Source: Akkermansia massiliensis
GTDB lineage: Bacteria > Verrucomicrobiota > Verrucomicrobiia > Verrucomicrobiales > Akkermansiaceae
Direction: 5' to 3'
NCBI RefSeq assembly: GCF_023516715.1
Contig: NZ_JAMGSI010000001.1
Span: forward strand, 992,001-1,056,000
Length of the DNA stretch: 64,000 nucleotides
In this document: piece after piece, positions 9,032 to 19,581 of the stretch
Position numbering within the stretch: the first letter of the stretch is position 1
How the letters are laid out: every line of letters begins with the position of its first letter
Notes under the pieces: generated by a model
Told to the model about the DNA's origin: nothing
Databases searched by the model: none
What the model saw: only the letters and a program-made list of their open reading frames with translations
Position numbers and translations under genes: made by a program

Positions 9032-11176
9032 ATGAGCAATATTCCTGATTTTGCATCCGCCTCCTATCCTGAAATCAAGGCCGGCGCCCCGGCCACGGCT
9101 TCCGGAACGGAAACCTGGATGACCAATGAACAGATTCCCGTGCCGCCCACCTACTCGGAAAGCGTGTACGACGACTGCCTGCACTTGGACTTCACGGCCG
9201 GTGTGGCCCCCAACCTCCGCGGACCGTATGCCACCATGTACGTGGCTCGTCCCTGGACCGTGCGCCAGTATGCCGGCTTCTCCACGGCGGAGGAATCCAA
9301 CGCCTTCTATCGCCGCAACCTGGCGGCGGGCCAGAAGGGCCTCTCCATCGCCTTTGACCTGGCGACGCACCGCGGCTATGACTCCGACCACCCCCGCGTG
9401 GTGGGTGACGTGGGCAAGGCCGGCGTGGCCGTGGACTCCATCCTGGACATGGAAATCCTCTTCAAGGGCATTCCGCTGGACAAAATGTCCGTTTCCATGA
9501 CCATGAACGGCGCCGTGCTGCCCGTGCTGGCCTTCTACATCGTGGCCGCCCAGGAACAGGGCTGCACGCTGGACCAGCTCTCCGGCACGATCCAGAACGA
9601 CATTCTCAAGGAATACATGGTGCGCAACACCTACATCTATCCGCCTGATCCCTCCATGAAGATCATTGCGGACATCTTTGAGTTCACCTCCAAGTACATG
9701 CCCAAATTCAACTCCATTTCCATCTCCGGCTACCACATGCAGGAAGCCGGCGCTACGGCGGACCTGGAAATGGCGTACACGCTTGCGGACGGCCTGGAAT
9801 ACGTGCGCACCGGGATCAAGGCCGGCATTGACATTGACGCCTTTGCCCCGCGCCTCTCCTTCTTCTGGGCCCAGGGCAAGAACTACTTCATGGAAGTGGC
9901 CAAAATGCGCGCCGCCCGCGTGCTGTGGGCCAAGCTCATCAAGCAGTTCAACCCCAAGAACCCGAAATCCCTGGCCCTGCGCACGCACTCCCAGACTTCC
10001 GGCTGGTCCCTCACGGAGCAGGACCCGTTCAACAACGTGACCCGCACCTGCATTGAAGCCCTGGCCGCCGCCTGCGGCCACACGCAGTCCCTGCACACGA
10101 ACTCCCTGGACGAAGCGATCGCCCTGCCGACGGACTTCTCCGCCCGCATCGCCCGCAACACCCAGCTCCATCTTCAGGATGAAACCACCATCTGCAAGGT
10201 GATCGACCCGTGGGGCGGCTCCTACTACGTGGAATACCTGACCAATGAGCTCATCCGCAAGGGCTGGGCCCACCTTCAGGAAGTGGAAAAACTCGGCGGC
10301 ATGGCCAAGGCCATTGAAACCGGGCTGCCCAAGATGCGCATTGAAGAAGCCGCGGCGCGCCGCCAGGCCGCCATTGACTCCGGCAAGGAGCCCATCATCG
10401 GCGTCAACAAATACCGTCTGGAACAGGAAGCCAAGATGGACATTCTGGAAGTGGACAACACCACCGTCCGGGACGCCCAGATCGCCCGCCTGCAGAAGCT
10501 GCGCGCGGAACGTGACTCCGCCGCGTGCGAAGCTGCGCTGGAAGCCCTGTCCGAATGCGCCCGCACGGGGGAAGGCAACCTCCTTGACCTTGCCATCAAG
10601 GCGGCCAAGGCCCGCGCCTCCCTGGGTGAAATCTCCTCCGCCCTGGAAAAACACTTCGGGCGCCACAAAGCACCAATCAAACTCATTACCGGCGTGTACG
10701 CTCAAACCTATGGTCAAGATCCGCTGGTGGAGGAAGTCCGCAAAATGACGGACGACTTCGCCGAACGCACGGGGCGCCGTCCCCGCATCCTCGTCGCCAA
10801 GATGGGCCAGGACGGCCACGACCGCGGCGCCAAGGTGGTCTCCTCCGCCTATGCCGACCTCGGCTTTGACGTGGACGTAGGCCCGCTCTTCCAGACGCCG
10901 GAAGAAACCGCCAAAATGGCGATTGAAAACGACGTGCACATGATCGGCATGAGCTCCCTGGCCGCCGGCCACAAGGTGCTGCTGCCCGCCCTGGTGGAGG
11001 AACTCGCCAAGCAGGGCCGTCCGGACATCCTGGTCTTCTGCGGCGGCGTCATCCCCGCCCAGGACTATGACTTCCTGAGGGAACACGGTGCGGTGGCCAT
11101 CTTCGGCCCGGGCACCAACATCCCGGAAGCCTCCAAGGAAATCATGGAAGCCCTCAACGAGCAGTACGCCGACTAA
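9032..11176 (+). CDS. mutB: Methylmalonyl-CoA mutase, large catalytic subunit
   Basis: This 714-residue protein has the full family layout: substrate-binding TIM barrel to about residue 560, then a linker and the B12-binding domain from about 585. The cobalamin-binding signature DGHDRG follows KMGQ in the C-terminal domain, and the [10 protein letters not shown] strand that lines the corrin is intact. Barrel motifs such as [12 protein letters not shown] and [11 protein letters not shown], which contact CoA and substrate, are conserved. The enzyme needs adenosylcobalamin. The gene lies 23 bp behind mutA and is followed by a strong intrinsic terminator, so the two form a simple bicistronic unit. 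No MeaB/ArgK chaperone or epimerase gene is seen in the window. Confidence 0.97.
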   Translation: MSNIPDFASASYPEIKAGAPATASGTETWMTNEQIPVPPTYSESVYDDCLHLDFTAGVAPNLRGPYATMYVARPWTVRQYAGFSTAEESNAFYRRNLAAGQKGLSIAFDLATHRGYDSDHPRVVGDVGKAGVAVDSILDMEILFKGIPLDKMSVSMTMNGAVLPVLAFYIVAAQEQGCTLDQLSGTIQNDILKEYMVRNTYIYPPDPSMKIIADIFEFTSKYMPKFNSISISGYHMQEAGATADLEMAYTLADGLEYVRTGIKAGIDIDAFAPRLSFFWAQGKNYFMEVAKMRAARVLWAKLIKQFNPKNPKSLALRTHSQTSGWSLTEQDPFNNVTRTCIEALAAACGHTQSLHTNSLDEAIALPTDFSARIARNTQLHLQDETTICKVIDPWGGSYYVEYLTNELIRKGWAHLQEVEKLGGMAKAIETGLPKMRIEEAAARRQAAIDSGKEPIIGVNKYRLEQEAKMDILEVDNTTVRDAQIARLQKLRAERDSAACEAALEALSECARTGEGNLLDLAIKAAKARASLGEISSALEKHFGRHKAPIKLITGVYAQTYGQDPLVEEVRKMTDDFAERTGRRPRILVAKMGQDGHDRGAKVVSSAYADLGFDVDVGPLFQTPEETAKMAIENDVHMIGMSSLAAGHKVLLPALVEELAKQGRPDILVFCGGVIPAQDYDFLREHGAVAIFGPGTNIPEASKEIMEALNEQYAD

Positions 11177-11208
11177 GGCCCTCGTTGGAAAAACAGCATC
11201 AATCATCA

Positions 11209-11242
11209 GGGAGCCGGATCACGGGATCCGGCTCCCTTTTTT
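11209..11242 (+). terminator. Intrinsic terminator after mutB
   Basis: A perfect 12-bp stem (GGGAGCCGGATC / GATCCGGCTCCC) with a short loop is followed directly by six T. It closes the mutAB transcript. Confidence 0.9.
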
Positions 11243-11332
11243 GTGAGCTCCCCGGACTCTCTCCATAGGGAGCTTTCATCCGGAATGGCAGTGAATGGAC
11301 CTGATGAACAGAGTGGACTTAATCTTTACTTT

Positions 11333-11437
11333 GTCCATGAAGTCCATGAAGTCCATGAAGTCCATGAAGTCCATGAAGTCCATGAAGTCCATGAAGTCCA
11401 TGAAGTCCATGAAGTCCATGAAGTCCATGAAGTCCAT
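11333..11437. repeat. 9-bp tandem repeat (GTCCATGAA), 11 full copies plus a partial one
   Basis: The unit GTCCATGAA is repeated without a single mismatch from 11333 to 11431 and ends in a partial GTCCAT. It lies in the 371-bp gap between the mutB terminator and the methyltransferase gene. All frames stay open through it (MKS, VHE and SMK units on plus; FMD, LHG and SWT units on minus), which creates spurious ORFs. No real gene is seen in this gap. Degenerate relatives of the unit occur near 18.9 kb and 19.5 kb. Confidence 0.97.
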
Positions 11438-11547
11438 TTCCGCGGCAATGGAACAACACTGCCTCCACAGAACCCTCTGGTCCAAAACCCCCCTTTTCTT
11501 GCTTTTGCATTGCCCCTTGCGGTCAAATTCCGTAGTCTCGTCCCGCC

Positions 11548-12441
11548 GTGAGCCGCACCTACCGCCATTGCCTGGACTGCAAAAAAGGATTGATTCCTGC
11601 CGAGACCGACATCTTCCGCGTGATTGACGGGGAAGGGGACGGGCGCCTGGGCGTATTTGTGGACCAAATGGGGGACCGCGTTCTGGTCTCCACGCGGGAC
11701 TGCCCCATCCCCACGGATTTGGAACGCGAACTTCGTGAACTGGGCATGCCCGTATTCCACAAAAAGCTGGAACAGAACCAGAAAGAAGCGCCCGTGCAAA
11801 TAGCCGGACCGGAACTCCCCCTGCAATTTACGGTCACGGAGCAGGGCGTGCGTTTCAAAATAGACATGTCCACCGGTTATTCCCAGGGAATCTTTCTGGA
11901 CCAGCGCGACCACCGCCGCCAGGTGAGGGAACGGAGCAGACCCGGCATGAGGGTGCTGAACACCTTCGCCTATACCGGGGCCTTTTCCGTATATGCCGCC
12001 CTGGGAGGGGCTCAGACGACCACGCTGGACCTGGCGCAGCCCTGCCTGGACTGGGCCAGGGAAAACTTCAGCCTGAACGGCATTGATCCCTCCACCCAGT
12101 ACTTCTGCAAGGGGGACGTCCGCCGCTGGCTGGAACGGTTCGCCAGGCAGGGCCGCTCCTTCCACGGCATTATTCTGGACCCCCCCACGTTCTCCCGGGA
12201 TGACCGGGGAAGGGTGTTCCGGGTGGAATCCCACTACGGGGAACTGGTGGCCCAGGCGCGCGAATGCCTGGAACCCGGCGGCTGGATGCTGTGCACCAGC
12301 AACTGCCGCAAGCTGAGCCATGAGGACTTCCGCAGGATGGTGGCGGAGGCTCTTCCCGGCTTCCGGCTGACCCATGATCCCATGCCTCCGGACTTCACCG
12401 GAGAGGATTATCTGAAAAGATTGTGGATAGATTGGAAATGA
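11548..12441 (+). CDS. Class I SAM-dependent methyltransferase, RlmI-like
   Basis: A 297-residue protein beginning with GTG at 11548; an ATG start would cut into the N-terminal domain. Residues 1-110 form a small beta-rich domain (cf. the PUA/EEHEE part of RlmI-type enzymes) and residues 115-297 a Rossmann methyltransferase. Motif I is seen as NTFAYTGAFSVYAALGGA, the acidic residue of motif II in TLDLAQP, and motif IV as ILDPPTFSR, the DPP motif of rRNA cytosine-C5 methyltransferases of the RlmI/RlmK group. It probably methylates 23S rRNA, but the exact target base cannot be read from sequence. The gene stands alone; Sel1 gene starts about 95 bp later. Confidence 0.85.
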   Translation: MSRTYRHCLDCKKGLIPAETDIFRVIDGEGDGRLGVFVDQMGDRVLVSTRDCPIPTDLERELRELGMPVFHKKLEQNQKEAPVQIAGPELPLQFTVTEQGVRFKIDMSTGYSQGIFLDQRDHRRQVRERSRPGMRVLNTFAYTGAFSVYAALGGAQTTTLDLAQPCLDWARENFSLNGIDPSTQYFCKGDVRRWLERFARQGRSFHGIILDPPTFSRDDRGRVFRVESHYGELVAQARECLEPGGWMLCTSNCRKLSHEDFRRMVAEALPGFRLTHDPMPPDFTGEDYLKRLWIDWK

Positions 12442-12536
12442 ATATTTTATGAAAAATTTTCCTCACCTCCGCTGACGCATTTTATCCTTTTGAAAGCCCT
12501 CCCGGTCTGGTAGGAAACCGCCCAATTACTTTTTCT

Positions 12537-13625
12537 ATGAAAAAACTAGCCTATGTTGCGGGACTCTTCGCGCTTACGTGCGCCCCTCTGCTTGCCGCCC
12601 TCTATGAAAACCTGGAGGTGGGAATGGACAAGGACCAGGTGCTGAAAACCCTGAGGCAGAGCAAGCAGCTTGAAGGGCCGCCCACGGACGCCCTCCTTTC
12701 ACGCACCGGCCTCAACGGCGTATTTAAGACCAAACAGTCCATCGGCGGCCAGACCTTTTCCCTGAACTTTGACTATGACCCCTCCGGCGGCTTGAGGGCC
12801 GTTGTCTTCTACTCCCGGAGCAAATGCCGCGGTTCCGAGTATGAAACCAAATTGAAATCCGCCTACAAGGCTCTTCTGGTGGGCCTGACGGAAAAATTCG
12901 GGGAACCGGCGAACATGCCGGAATGGGTGGCCAAGGAATCCCTTCAGGAAGGCCGCATCCAGTACATGCACATGTGGAGGGTATCCCCCGGCGTCTTCCT
13001 GATGTCCGGCCTGGGCAACATGGGAGCCATGGAAGGGTATTTCCCCCTCTTCCGCTTTTCCGGGCCGTCCGGCATGCCCCCCAAATCCAAAAGGGACCGG
13101 GAGGAACTGAAGAGGGAATGGGCCGCCATCCCGGAATTCCCCGGATTGAAGGAGGCGGAACTCCACATCTCCGATGCCGTGCGCGCCATGGGCACCAAAA
13201 AATATGAAGACGCCTTTGAATGCTTCCAGCAGGCGGCGGAACTGGGCAGTCCCCGCGGCTACTGGGGCATGGCGTTCCTGTCTGAGCTGGGCAAATACGG
13301 CGTGAAGCGGGACAAGAAAAAAGCGGATGAAATGAACCGCAAGGCCGCTGCTGCGGGCTATGCCGCCTCCGCCTCCAAATTTGGCGCCACGTGGCCGGAT
13401 GCCGCGCGGGCCCTGGGCCTCTCCGCCACGGCAGCCAGGGAACAGCTCCATATGCGCCAGCGGGCGGCTGCGGAAGGCTATGCCTCGGAACAATACAACA
13501 TGGGCATCATGTACCACACCGGTTTTGGCATGCCCAAGGACCCTGCCAAAGCCCGTGAATGGTTCCAGAAGGCGGCGGACCAGGATGACGTGCAGGCCAA
13601 AAGCATCCTGAAAAAACTCCAGTAA
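12537..13625 (+). CDS. Secreted Sel1-repeat protein
   Basis: A 362-residue protein with a signal peptide (MKKLAYVAGLFALTCAPLLA). Residues 25-180 form a domain of unknown type. The C-terminal half has Sel1-like TPR units, each with A-x-x-x-F/W-F-x-x-A-A-x-x-G: YEDAFECFQQAAELGSPRG, then KADEMNRKAAAAGYA, and a last clear copy MPKDPAKAREWFQKAADQ. Sel1 repeats usually mediate protein-protein contacts in the periplasm. pgi follows after 24 bp and may be co-transcribed, although no functional link is evident. Confidence 0.85.
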   Translation: MKKLAYVAGLFALTCAPLLAALYENLEVGMDKDQVLKTLRQSKQLEGPPTDALLSRTGLNGVFKTKQSIGGQTFSLNFDYDPSGGLRAVVFYSRSKCRGSEYETKLKSAYKALLVGLTEKFGEPANMPEWVAKESLQEGRIQYMHMWRVSPGVFLMSGLGNMGAMEGYFPLFRFSGPSGMPPKSKRDREELKREWAAIPEFPGLKEAELHISDAVRAMGTKKYEDAFECFQQAAELGSPRGYWGMAFLSELGKYGVKRDKKKADEMNRKAAAAGYAASASKFGATWPDAARALGLSATAAREQLHMRQRAAAEGYASEQYNMGIMYHTGFGMPKDPAKAREWFQKAADQDDVQAKSILKKLQ

Positions 13626-13649
13626 CTCTTTTTCCAATCCATTACTATC

Positions 13650-15188
13650 ATGAGCCTATACGCACAACAACTCGTTCGCTACCCTGAACTGGGCATCTCC
13701 CTTGACTTTTCCAAACTTCCTCTGGACGACGCCTTCCTGTCCTCCATGCAGGGGCGGATAGACAGGGCGTTCGCCGACATGAAGGCGCTGGAATCCGGCG
13801 CCATTGCCAACCCGGATGAAAAACGCATGGTGGGCCACTACTGGCTGCGCAACTCCGCACTGGCTCCCACGCCGGAACTGAAAGCCGCCATTGATGGACC
13901 TCTGGCGGACGTCAAGGCCTTCGGCCGGGATGTTCTGGACGGCAAAATCACGCCTCCCCGCGCGGAACAATACTCCGCCGCCCTCGTCATCGGCATCGGC
14001 GGTTCCGCCCTTGGCCCGGAACTGGTGGCGGACGCCATCCCTGCCGCTGGGCTGGACATGTTCTTCCTGGATAACACGGACCCGGACGGCATGTACAAGG
14101 TGCTGGAATCCCTGCCGCTGGAAGAAACGCTCGTCGTCGTCATCTCCAAATCCGGCGGCACGCCGGAAACCCGCAACGGCATGCTGGTGGCCCAGGACTT
14201 CTTTAAAAAGAACGGTGTGGAATTCGCGCCCCAGGCGGTTGCCGTCACGGGGGTGGGCTCCAAACTGGACAAAACGGCTGAAGCGGAAGGCTGGCTCAAG
14301 CGCTTCCCGATGGAAGACTGGGTGGGCGGCCGCACGTCCGTCATGTCCGTGGTCGGCCTGGTTCCCGCCGTGCTTCAGGGCGTGGACGTGGATGAACTGC
14401 TGGAAGGCGCGCGCCTGATGGATGAAAAGACCCGCCAGGACTGCGTGAAATGCAACGCCGCCATGAAGCTGGCGCTGGCCTGGTACAAGGCCACCAACGG
14501 CAAAGGGGAAAAGGACATGGTGGTTCTCCCCTACAAGGATGCCCTGGTGCTCTTCTCCAAATACCTTCAGCAGCTCATTATGGAATCCCTCGGCAAACGG
14601 CTGGACCTGGATGGCAACGAAGTCTGCCAGGGCATCTCCGTATACGGCAACAAGGGCTCCACGGACCAGCACGCCTATGTGCAGCAGCTCCGCGACGGCG
14701 TGAACAACTTCTTCGCCACCTTTATCGAAGTGCGGGAATGTTCCGCGGACGCGGTGGAAGTGGAAGCGGGCGCCACCTGCGGAGACTTCCTCCAGGGCTT
14801 CCTGCGCGGCACCCGCCAGGCGCTGGCGGAATCCGGCCGTTCCTCCATCACCATCTCCATTCCGGAAGTGAACGCCAAAACGCTCGGCATGCTGATCGCC
14901 CTGTTTGAGCGCGCCGTCTCCTTCTATGCCTCCCTCGTGAACATCAACGCCTACCACCAACCCGGCGTGGAGGCCGGCAAAAAGGCCGCGGGGACCTTCC
15001 TGGCCCTGCTGGGGAAAGTAAGGGCGGCCCTTGGCTCCACCCCGGAAACCGCCGCCCAGGTAGCTGCCCGGCTGGATGCGGACCAGGAAGCCGTGTACCA
15101 CTGCCTGGTGCATATCGCCTCCAGTGATTCCTCCGTCAAGTGGGTCCAGGCCGCCTGCGCGGATGAAGACACCTTCTGCAAGGCGTAA
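13650..15188 (+). CDS. pgi: Glucose-6-phosphate isomerase
   Basis: A 512-residue cytoplasmic enzyme interconverting glucose 6-phosphate and fructose 6-phosphate. The two SIS-type sugar-isomerase subdomains are visible; phosphate-binding and active-site segments include [39 protein letters not shown] and the second-domain [20 protein letters not shown] with the catalytic Gln/His region. The protein is shorter than the E. coli type and resembles the bacterial form used for sugar fermentation. A clear terminator lies 25 bp downstream. Confidence 0.95.
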   Translation: MSLYAQQLVRYPELGISLDFSKLPLDDAFLSSMQGRIDRAFADMKALESGAIANPDEKRMVGHYWLRNSALAPTPELKAAIDGPLADVKAFGRDVLDGKITPPRAEQYSAALVIGIGGSALGPELVADAIPAAGLDMFFLDNTDPDGMYKVLESLPLEETLVVVISKSGGTPETRNGMLVAQDFFKKNGVEFAPQAVAVTGVGSKLDKTAEAEGWLKRFPMEDWVGGRTSVMSVVGLVPAVLQGVDVDELLEGARLMDEKTRQDCVKCNAAMKLALAWYKATNGKGEKDMVVLPYKDALVLFSKYLQQLIMESLGKRLDLDGNEVCQGISVYGNKGSTDQHAYVQQLRDGVNNFFATFIEVRECSADAVEVEAGATCGDFLQGFLRGTRQALAESGRSSITISIPEVNAKTLGMLIALFERAVSFYASLVNINAYHQPGVEAGKKAAGTFLALLGKVRAALGSTPETAAQVAARLDADQEAVYHCLVHIASSDSSVKWVQAACADEDTFCKA

Positions 15189-15212
15189 AAATAAAAAACA
15201 TATTCCTTCCGG

Positions 15213-15248
15213 CGGACGCTTATCTGGTTGATAAGCGTCCGCTTTTTA
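15213..15248 (+). terminator. Intrinsic terminator after pgi
   Basis: A 13-bp perfect stem (GCGGACGCTTATC / GATAAGCGTCCGC) with loop TGGTT, followed by TTTTTATTT. Confidence 0.9.
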
Positions 15249-15393
15249 TTTACAAGGAAACGCCCCTGTGAAGCCTGCCACCGCTGCCGGCGTCCTCGTG
15301 AATCCTTAAAGCTGTCTTGAAGAACCCCAACTTCAGTCGGAGACTTATACGTTCCGAAAAACTCGGATTAATTTAATATTCTCTCTCAAAATC

Positions 15394-15855
15394 ATGAAAC
15401 CTATTCTTCTGGCGGGAAGCTCCTTGCTGGTTCTTTCCTCCTGCTCCATTACCCAGGAAAGCCCTGTGAACATAAAAGGCCTTTCCAACGTTTTGTCCTC
15501 CACAGCCTCGCAAGAATTGCAGAGGGCGGGGGAGGAAGCATGCCGCAAGGCCGGGTACAGCAACTTCAGTTCCAATATTCTGGTTTTTTCCACGGATGTA
15601 TCCTACCATTTTACGGGCCGCGCAATCCTGGACATCGACCGGGTGACAAGGAAGCAAATTCAGGATATCTGTTATATTTCGGAACCTCCCAATGTGCGGA
15701 TCAAGGGTAAAATGACGGTAGCCCGCACCCGGAACTATAGAATCCCGGGGATCATTCTTCCATTACTCCGTTGGACGGGCGGCACCATTTATGTGGAATG
15801 TCCCGTAGATATCCTTTATTACGAGCCGGATTCCTCCTTCCGGGAATCGCTTTGA
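15394..15855 (+). CDS. Small lipoprotein of unknown function
   Basis: A 153-residue protein with a lipoprotein signal: MKPILLAGSSLLVLSSC, lipobox LSSC with the acylated Cys at residue 17. The mature part is a small mixed alpha/beta domain without a recognised motif, ending in ILYYEPDSSFRESL. It has its own upstream gap of about 145 bp after the pgi terminator and lies about 210 bp before ppdK. The codon use looks native. Confidence 0.75.
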   Translation: MKPILLAGSSLLVLSSCSITQESPVNIKGLSNVLSSTASQELQRAGEEACRKAGYSNFSSNILVFSTDVSYHFTGRAILDIDRVTRKQIQDICYISEPPNVRIKGKMTVARTRNYRIPGIILPLLRWTGGTIYVECPVDILYYEPDSSFRESL

Positions 15856-15952
15856 AAAATGCAGCCGGGAGCACGGAGACGGGGAGAAAAAGCGGAAGAT
15901 ATTTTTCCCTAAAAAACATAAAAAACATTTCCGTTTTCCGTACAATTTCGAG

Positions 15953-15982
15953 TTGACAAAGCGAGGGGCGGCGGGCATCCTT
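15953..15982 (+). promoter_or_regulatory. Possible promoter of ppdK
   Basis: TTGACA at 15953-15958 matches a -35 box and is preceded by A-tracts (AAAAAACATAAAAAACATTT). With 17-bp spacing the -10 would be CATCCT, which is a poor match, so the call is weak. Confidence 0.3.
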
Positions 15983-16069
15983 ACTCGACCCTAACTCGCT
16001 ATCGGGTCTTTTGTTGGCTCCTGTGGTTGATGTTTGGGCAGAATCATTAATTCGACTACAACAATCGAT

Positions 16070-18814
16070 ATGTCCACCAATTCCTGCGCATGCAGCGCAT
16101 CTACTGACAAATTCGTCTATTCCTTCGGCGGAGGGTCCGCCGACGGCAATGGCAGCATGAAAAATCTTCTGGGCGGCAAGGGCGCCAACCTTGCGGAAAT
16201 GGCCCGCATTGGCCTTCCTGTTCCTCCCGGATTCACCATCACCACGGAGGTCTGCACTTACTACTACGATCACGGCTGCACCTATCCCGCCCAGCTTGAC
16301 GCGCAGATCAAGGAAGGCATTGCCAGGATGGAACAGATCCTGGGACGCAAGTTCGGCGATACGGAAGCCATGCCCATGCTGGTAGCCGTACGTTCCGGCG
16401 CCCGCGAATCCATGCCCGGCATGATGGACACGATTCTAAACCTCGGCCTGAATGAAAAATCCGTGGAAGCCATGGTAAAGGCCACCGGCAACCCCCGCTT
16501 CGCATGGGACTGCTACCGCCGCTTTGTCCAGATGTACGGCGACGTGGTGCTGGGCGTGCAGAAGAACCCGGATGAAGACCACGAACCCTTTGAAGCCGCC
16601 ATCGCCGCCATCAAGGAAGAACGCTACGGCAACGCGGACGTGGAAGACACCAAGCTCTCCGCGGATGACCTGAAGGAACTGGTCTCCCGCTTCAAGGCGC
16701 TGGTGCTGGAACGCACCGGCCATGAATTCCCGGAATGCCCCTGGGAACAGCTTCAGGGCGCCATCGGCGCCGTGTTCGGTTCCTGGAACAATGACCGCGC
16801 CATCGTTTACCGCCAGAAATACGGCATCCCGTCCGAATGGGGCACCGCCGTCAACGTGCAGGCCATGGTGTTCGGCAACACGGGTGAAGAATCCGGTTCC
16901 GGCGTGGCGTTCACCCGCAACCCCGCCTCCGGGGAAAACGAATTTTACGGTGAATTCCTGATGAATGCCCAGGGTGAAGACGTGGTGGCCGGCGTGCGTA
17001 CGCCTGCTCCCGTAGCGGCCCTTCACGACGTGATGCCCGCCGCCTTCAATGAACTGATGCGCATCCGCGAAGTGCTGGAAAACCACTTCCACGACATGCA
17101 GGACTTTGAATTCACCATTCAGGACCGCACCGTGTACATGCTCCAGACCCGCAACGGCAAGCGCACCGGCGTGGCCGCTTTCCGCATCGCCTGTGAAATG
17201 GTGGAGCAGGGCCTGATCGACTGGAAAACCGCCGTGCGCCGCATCCCCGCGGACCAGGTGGACCAGCTGCTGACCCCCATCTTTGACCGTGAAGCCATCA
17301 AGCAGGCCAAGATGCTCACCCGCGGCCTTCCCGCCGGCCCCGGCGCCGCCACCGGCCGCATCTACCTGAATGCGGAACGCTGCGTGGAAGCTGCGGACAA
17401 CGGTGAAAAAGTGCTCCTGGTCCGTCTGGAAACCTCTCCGGAAGACCTGCGCGGCATGATTGCTGCTGAAGGCATCCTGACCGCCCGCGGCGGCGTTTCC
17501 TCCCACGCGGCCCTCGTTGCCCGCCAGATGGGCAAGGTCTGCGTCTGCGGCGCTGATGAAGTCATCGTGGACTACAACAACCGCACCGTCACCGTTGGAG
17601 GCATGACCTTCAATGAAGGCGACTACATGTCCATCGACGGAACGAGCGGCCTGGTGTACGCCGGCAAGGTGGAAACCTCCCCCTCTGAAATCATCCAGGT
17701 GCTGATCTCCAAGACCATGAAGCCGGAAGACAGCCGCACCTACCAGAACTTCGCCAGGCTCATGCAGTGGTGCGACGACTGCACGAAGATGAAAGTGCGC
17801 ACCAATGCGGACTCCCCCAAGCAGACGGAAACCGCCATCGCCTTCGGCGCTACCGGTATCGGCCTCTGCCGCACGGAGCACATGTTCTTTGAAGGGGATC
17901 GGATCGACTTCGTCCGTGAAATGATCCTTTCCACCAAGAAGAGCGACCGCGTGGCCGCCGTTTCCAAGCTCCTTCCCTACCAGAAGGGCGACTTCAAGGG
18001 CATCTTCAAGGCGCTCAAGGGCCTGCCGGGCACCATTCGCCTGCTGGACCCGCCCCTGCACGAATTCCTTCCCCAGACGAAGGAACAGCAGCTTGACCTG
18101 GCTCAGAAAATCTGCATGCCCGTGGAAGTCATCATGCGCCGCGTGGCTGAACTCCACGAGTTCAACCCGATGCTCGGCCACCGCGGCTGCCGCCTCGGCA
18201 TTGCCTATCCGGAAATCACGGAAATGCAGGCCCGCGCCATCTTTGAAGCCGCTGTGGAAGTCTCCCAGGAAGAAGGCTTCGCCGTGGTGCCTGAAATCAT
18301 GGTTCCCCTGGTGGCTTTCAAGAAGGAGCTGGACATCCAGAAAGCCATCATTGACAAGGTGGCCAAGCAGGTATTTGAAGAAAAGGGCGCCAAGGTGGAC
18401 TACCTCGTCGGCACCATGATTGAAATCCCGCGCGCCGCCGTCACGGCTGACGAAATCGCGGAAACCGCCCAGTTCTTCTCCTTCGGCACCAATGACCTGA
18501 CCCAGACGGGCCTGGGCATGAGCCGCGACGACTCCGGCTCCTTCCTGCCGCAGTACCAGGAACTGGAAATCATCAAGAAAAACGTCTTCGCCTCCATCGA
18601 CCAGGAAGGCGTCGGCAAGCTGATGAAGATTGCCGTGGAACTCGGCCGCTCCACCCGTCCGGACATCAAGCTGGGCATCTGCGGCGAACACGGCGGCGAC
18701 CCTGCTTCCGTCAAGTTCTGCAACACGCTGGGCCTGACCTACGTGAGCTGCTCCCCCTACCGCGTCCCGACCGCCCGTCTGGCCGCCGCCCAGGCAGCTT
18801 TGGAACAGGCGTAA
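16070..18814 (+). CDS. ppdK: Pyruvate, phosphate dikinase
   Basis: A 914-residue enzyme that interconverts pyruvate + ATP + Pi and phosphoenolpyruvate + AMP + PPi. I chose the ATG at 16070 ([12 protein letters not shown]); an upstream TTG would add 12 unconserved residues. Domain order is the standard one: ATP-grasp ([20 protein letters not shown] near the start; [16 protein letters not shown]), swivelling phosphohistidine domain with the catalytic His in GGVSSHAAL (about residue 478), and PEP-binding TIM barrel with [23 protein letters not shown] and the near-terminal [12 protein letters not shown]. In a PVC fermenter it can run in either the glycolytic or the gluconeogenic direction. It is monocistronic with its own terminator. 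Confidence 0.97.
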   Translation: MSTNSCACSASTDKFVYSFGGGSADGNGSMKNLLGGKGANLAEMARIGLPVPPGFTITTEVCTYYYDHGCTYPAQLDAQIKEGIARMEQILGRKFGDTEAMPMLVAVRSGARESMPGMMDTILNLGLNEKSVEAMVKATGNPRFAWDCYRRFVQMYGDVVLGVQKNPDEDHEPFEAAIAAIKEERYGNADVEDTKLSADDLKELVSRFKALVLERTGHEFPECPWEQLQGAIGAVFGSWNNDRAIVYRQKYGIPSEWGTAVNVQAMVFGNTGEESGSGVAFTRNPASGENEFYGEFLMNAQGEDVVAGVRTPAPVAALHDVMPAAFNELMRIREVLENHFHDMQDFEFTIQDRTVYMLQTRNGKRTGVAAFRIACEMVEQGLIDWKTAVRRIPADQVDQLLTPIFDREAIKQAKMLTRGLPAGPGAATGRIYLNAERCVEAADNGEKVLLVRLETSPEDLRGMIAAEGILTARGGVSSHAALVARQMGKVCVCGADEVIVDYNNRTVTVGGMTFNEGDYMSIDGTSGLVYAGKVETSPSEIIQVLISKTMKPEDSRTYQNFARLMQWCDDCTKMKVRTNADSPKQTETAIAFGATGIGLCRTEHMFFEGDRIDFVREMILSTKKSDRVAAVSKLLPYQKGDFKGIFKALKGLPGTIRLLDPPLHEFLPQTKEQQLDLAQKICMPVEVIMRRVAELHEFNPMLGHRGCRLGIAYPEITEMQARAIFEAAVEVSQEEGFAVVPEIMVPLVAFKKELDIQKAIIDKVAKQVFEEKGAKVDYLVGTMIEIPRAAVTADEIAETAQFFSFGTNDLTQTGLGMSRDDSGSFLPQYQELEIIKKNVFASIDQEGVGKLMKIAVELGRSTRPDIKLGICGEHGGDPASVKFCNTLGLTYVSCSPYRVPTARLAAAQAALEQA

Positions 18815-18840
18815 GCCTTTTTTGTTAAGGGTTAATAGAC

Positions 18841-18873
18841 AGCCCGTGGTTCTCCGGAACCACGGGCTTTTTT
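18841..18873 (+). terminator. Intrinsic terminator after ppdK
   Basis: Stem AGCCCGTGGTTC / GAACCACGGGCT with a four-base loop, followed by TTTTT. Confidence 0.9.
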
Positions 18874-18943
18874 GTGGAGACGGGGGAGGGATGGACTAAA
18901 GGGACTTGATGGACGGAGTGGACCAAAATATTAAATAAGAAGA

Positions 18944-19507
18944 TTATTTGCCTCTGTGTTTGCGCTGTTCCAGCCGTGCGCGGGTCATGCGTTCACGGAT
19001 GCCGCCGTTCTGCATGAAATCCTTTTCCTGGGCTTGAATCAATTTAGCAAGCAGGCCAAGGGCTACGTTAATGAGGATAACGGCTGTATTTGCTCCAAAA
19101 TGGTCCGAGCGGAAATTCCTGTGCTTGCCCACCCACCGGATAACTTCCTGTGCAGAAGAAAACCTGGCCCTGATCAGCTCTTGCGCGTAAAGACTGTTGT
19201 TTTCCCACTGTTCCAATCCCCGCTGGCGCAGATAGGAAAGGTAGTCTTCCTTTAGTTCCTGAAGGCTTCCCTTGGCAATTCCCGTCAGTTTCAATTCAGA
19301 CGCTTTGCTGACTCCTGAATCCACGCTCCCTTCCGCGATATTCTGCATGCCGGAATGGGCTGCCTGAACCATCTGGTCATAAGTCCGGCCTTGATTTTTC
19401 ACGTATTTATTGCAGAACCGGAACGTGAAATCATAAATGATCTCCGCAACCCGGTATACCACCAGATTCCGGTATCCTCCATGCTTGGGAATAAATCCAT
19501 GAGACAT
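18944..19507 (-). CDS. Four-helix-bundle protein with suffix domain (S23/IVP-like)
   Basis: A 187-residue protein of the four-helix-bundle family related to proteins encoded in 23S rRNA intervening sequences. The family signature runs FIPKHGGYRNLVVYRVAEII, then QMVQAAHSGMQNIAEGS, with the typical A-x-x-S-x-x-x-N-I-x-E-G pattern in helix 2. I start at the ATG at 19507 (MSHGFIPKHGG); the frame is open to 19534, but those nine residues (MNRMNSMDG) come from a degenerate copy of the GTCCAT-type intergenic repeat. Molecular function is unknown; relatives also act as accessory proteins of diversity-generating retroelements, but no reverse transcriptase is present here. Confidence 0.85.
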   Translation of the reverse strand: MSHGFIPKHGGYRNLVVYRVAEIIYDFTFRFCNKYVKNQGRTYDQMVQAAHSGMQNIAEGSVDSGVSKASELKLTGIAKGSLQELKEDYLSYLRQRGLEQWENNSLYAQELIRARFSSAQEVIRWVGKHRNFRSDHFGANTAVILINVALGLLAKLIQAQEKDFMQNGGIRERMTRARLEQRKHRGK

Positions 19508-19581
19508 TCCGTCCATGGAGTTCATCCTGTTCATTTATTCCCATTTTGTCCATTAAAATAAATAAACTCCAAATTTTCTCC

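Noticed and set aside
11243-11547. Protein-coding ORFs across the 9-bp repeat
   Set aside because: Their open frames are due to the 9-bp unit being a multiple of three; no flanking domain exists.
18944-19507. Diversity-generating retroelement accessory gene
   Set aside because: The four-helix-bundle family includes DGR accessory proteins, but there is no reverse transcriptase, template repeat or variable repeat nearby.
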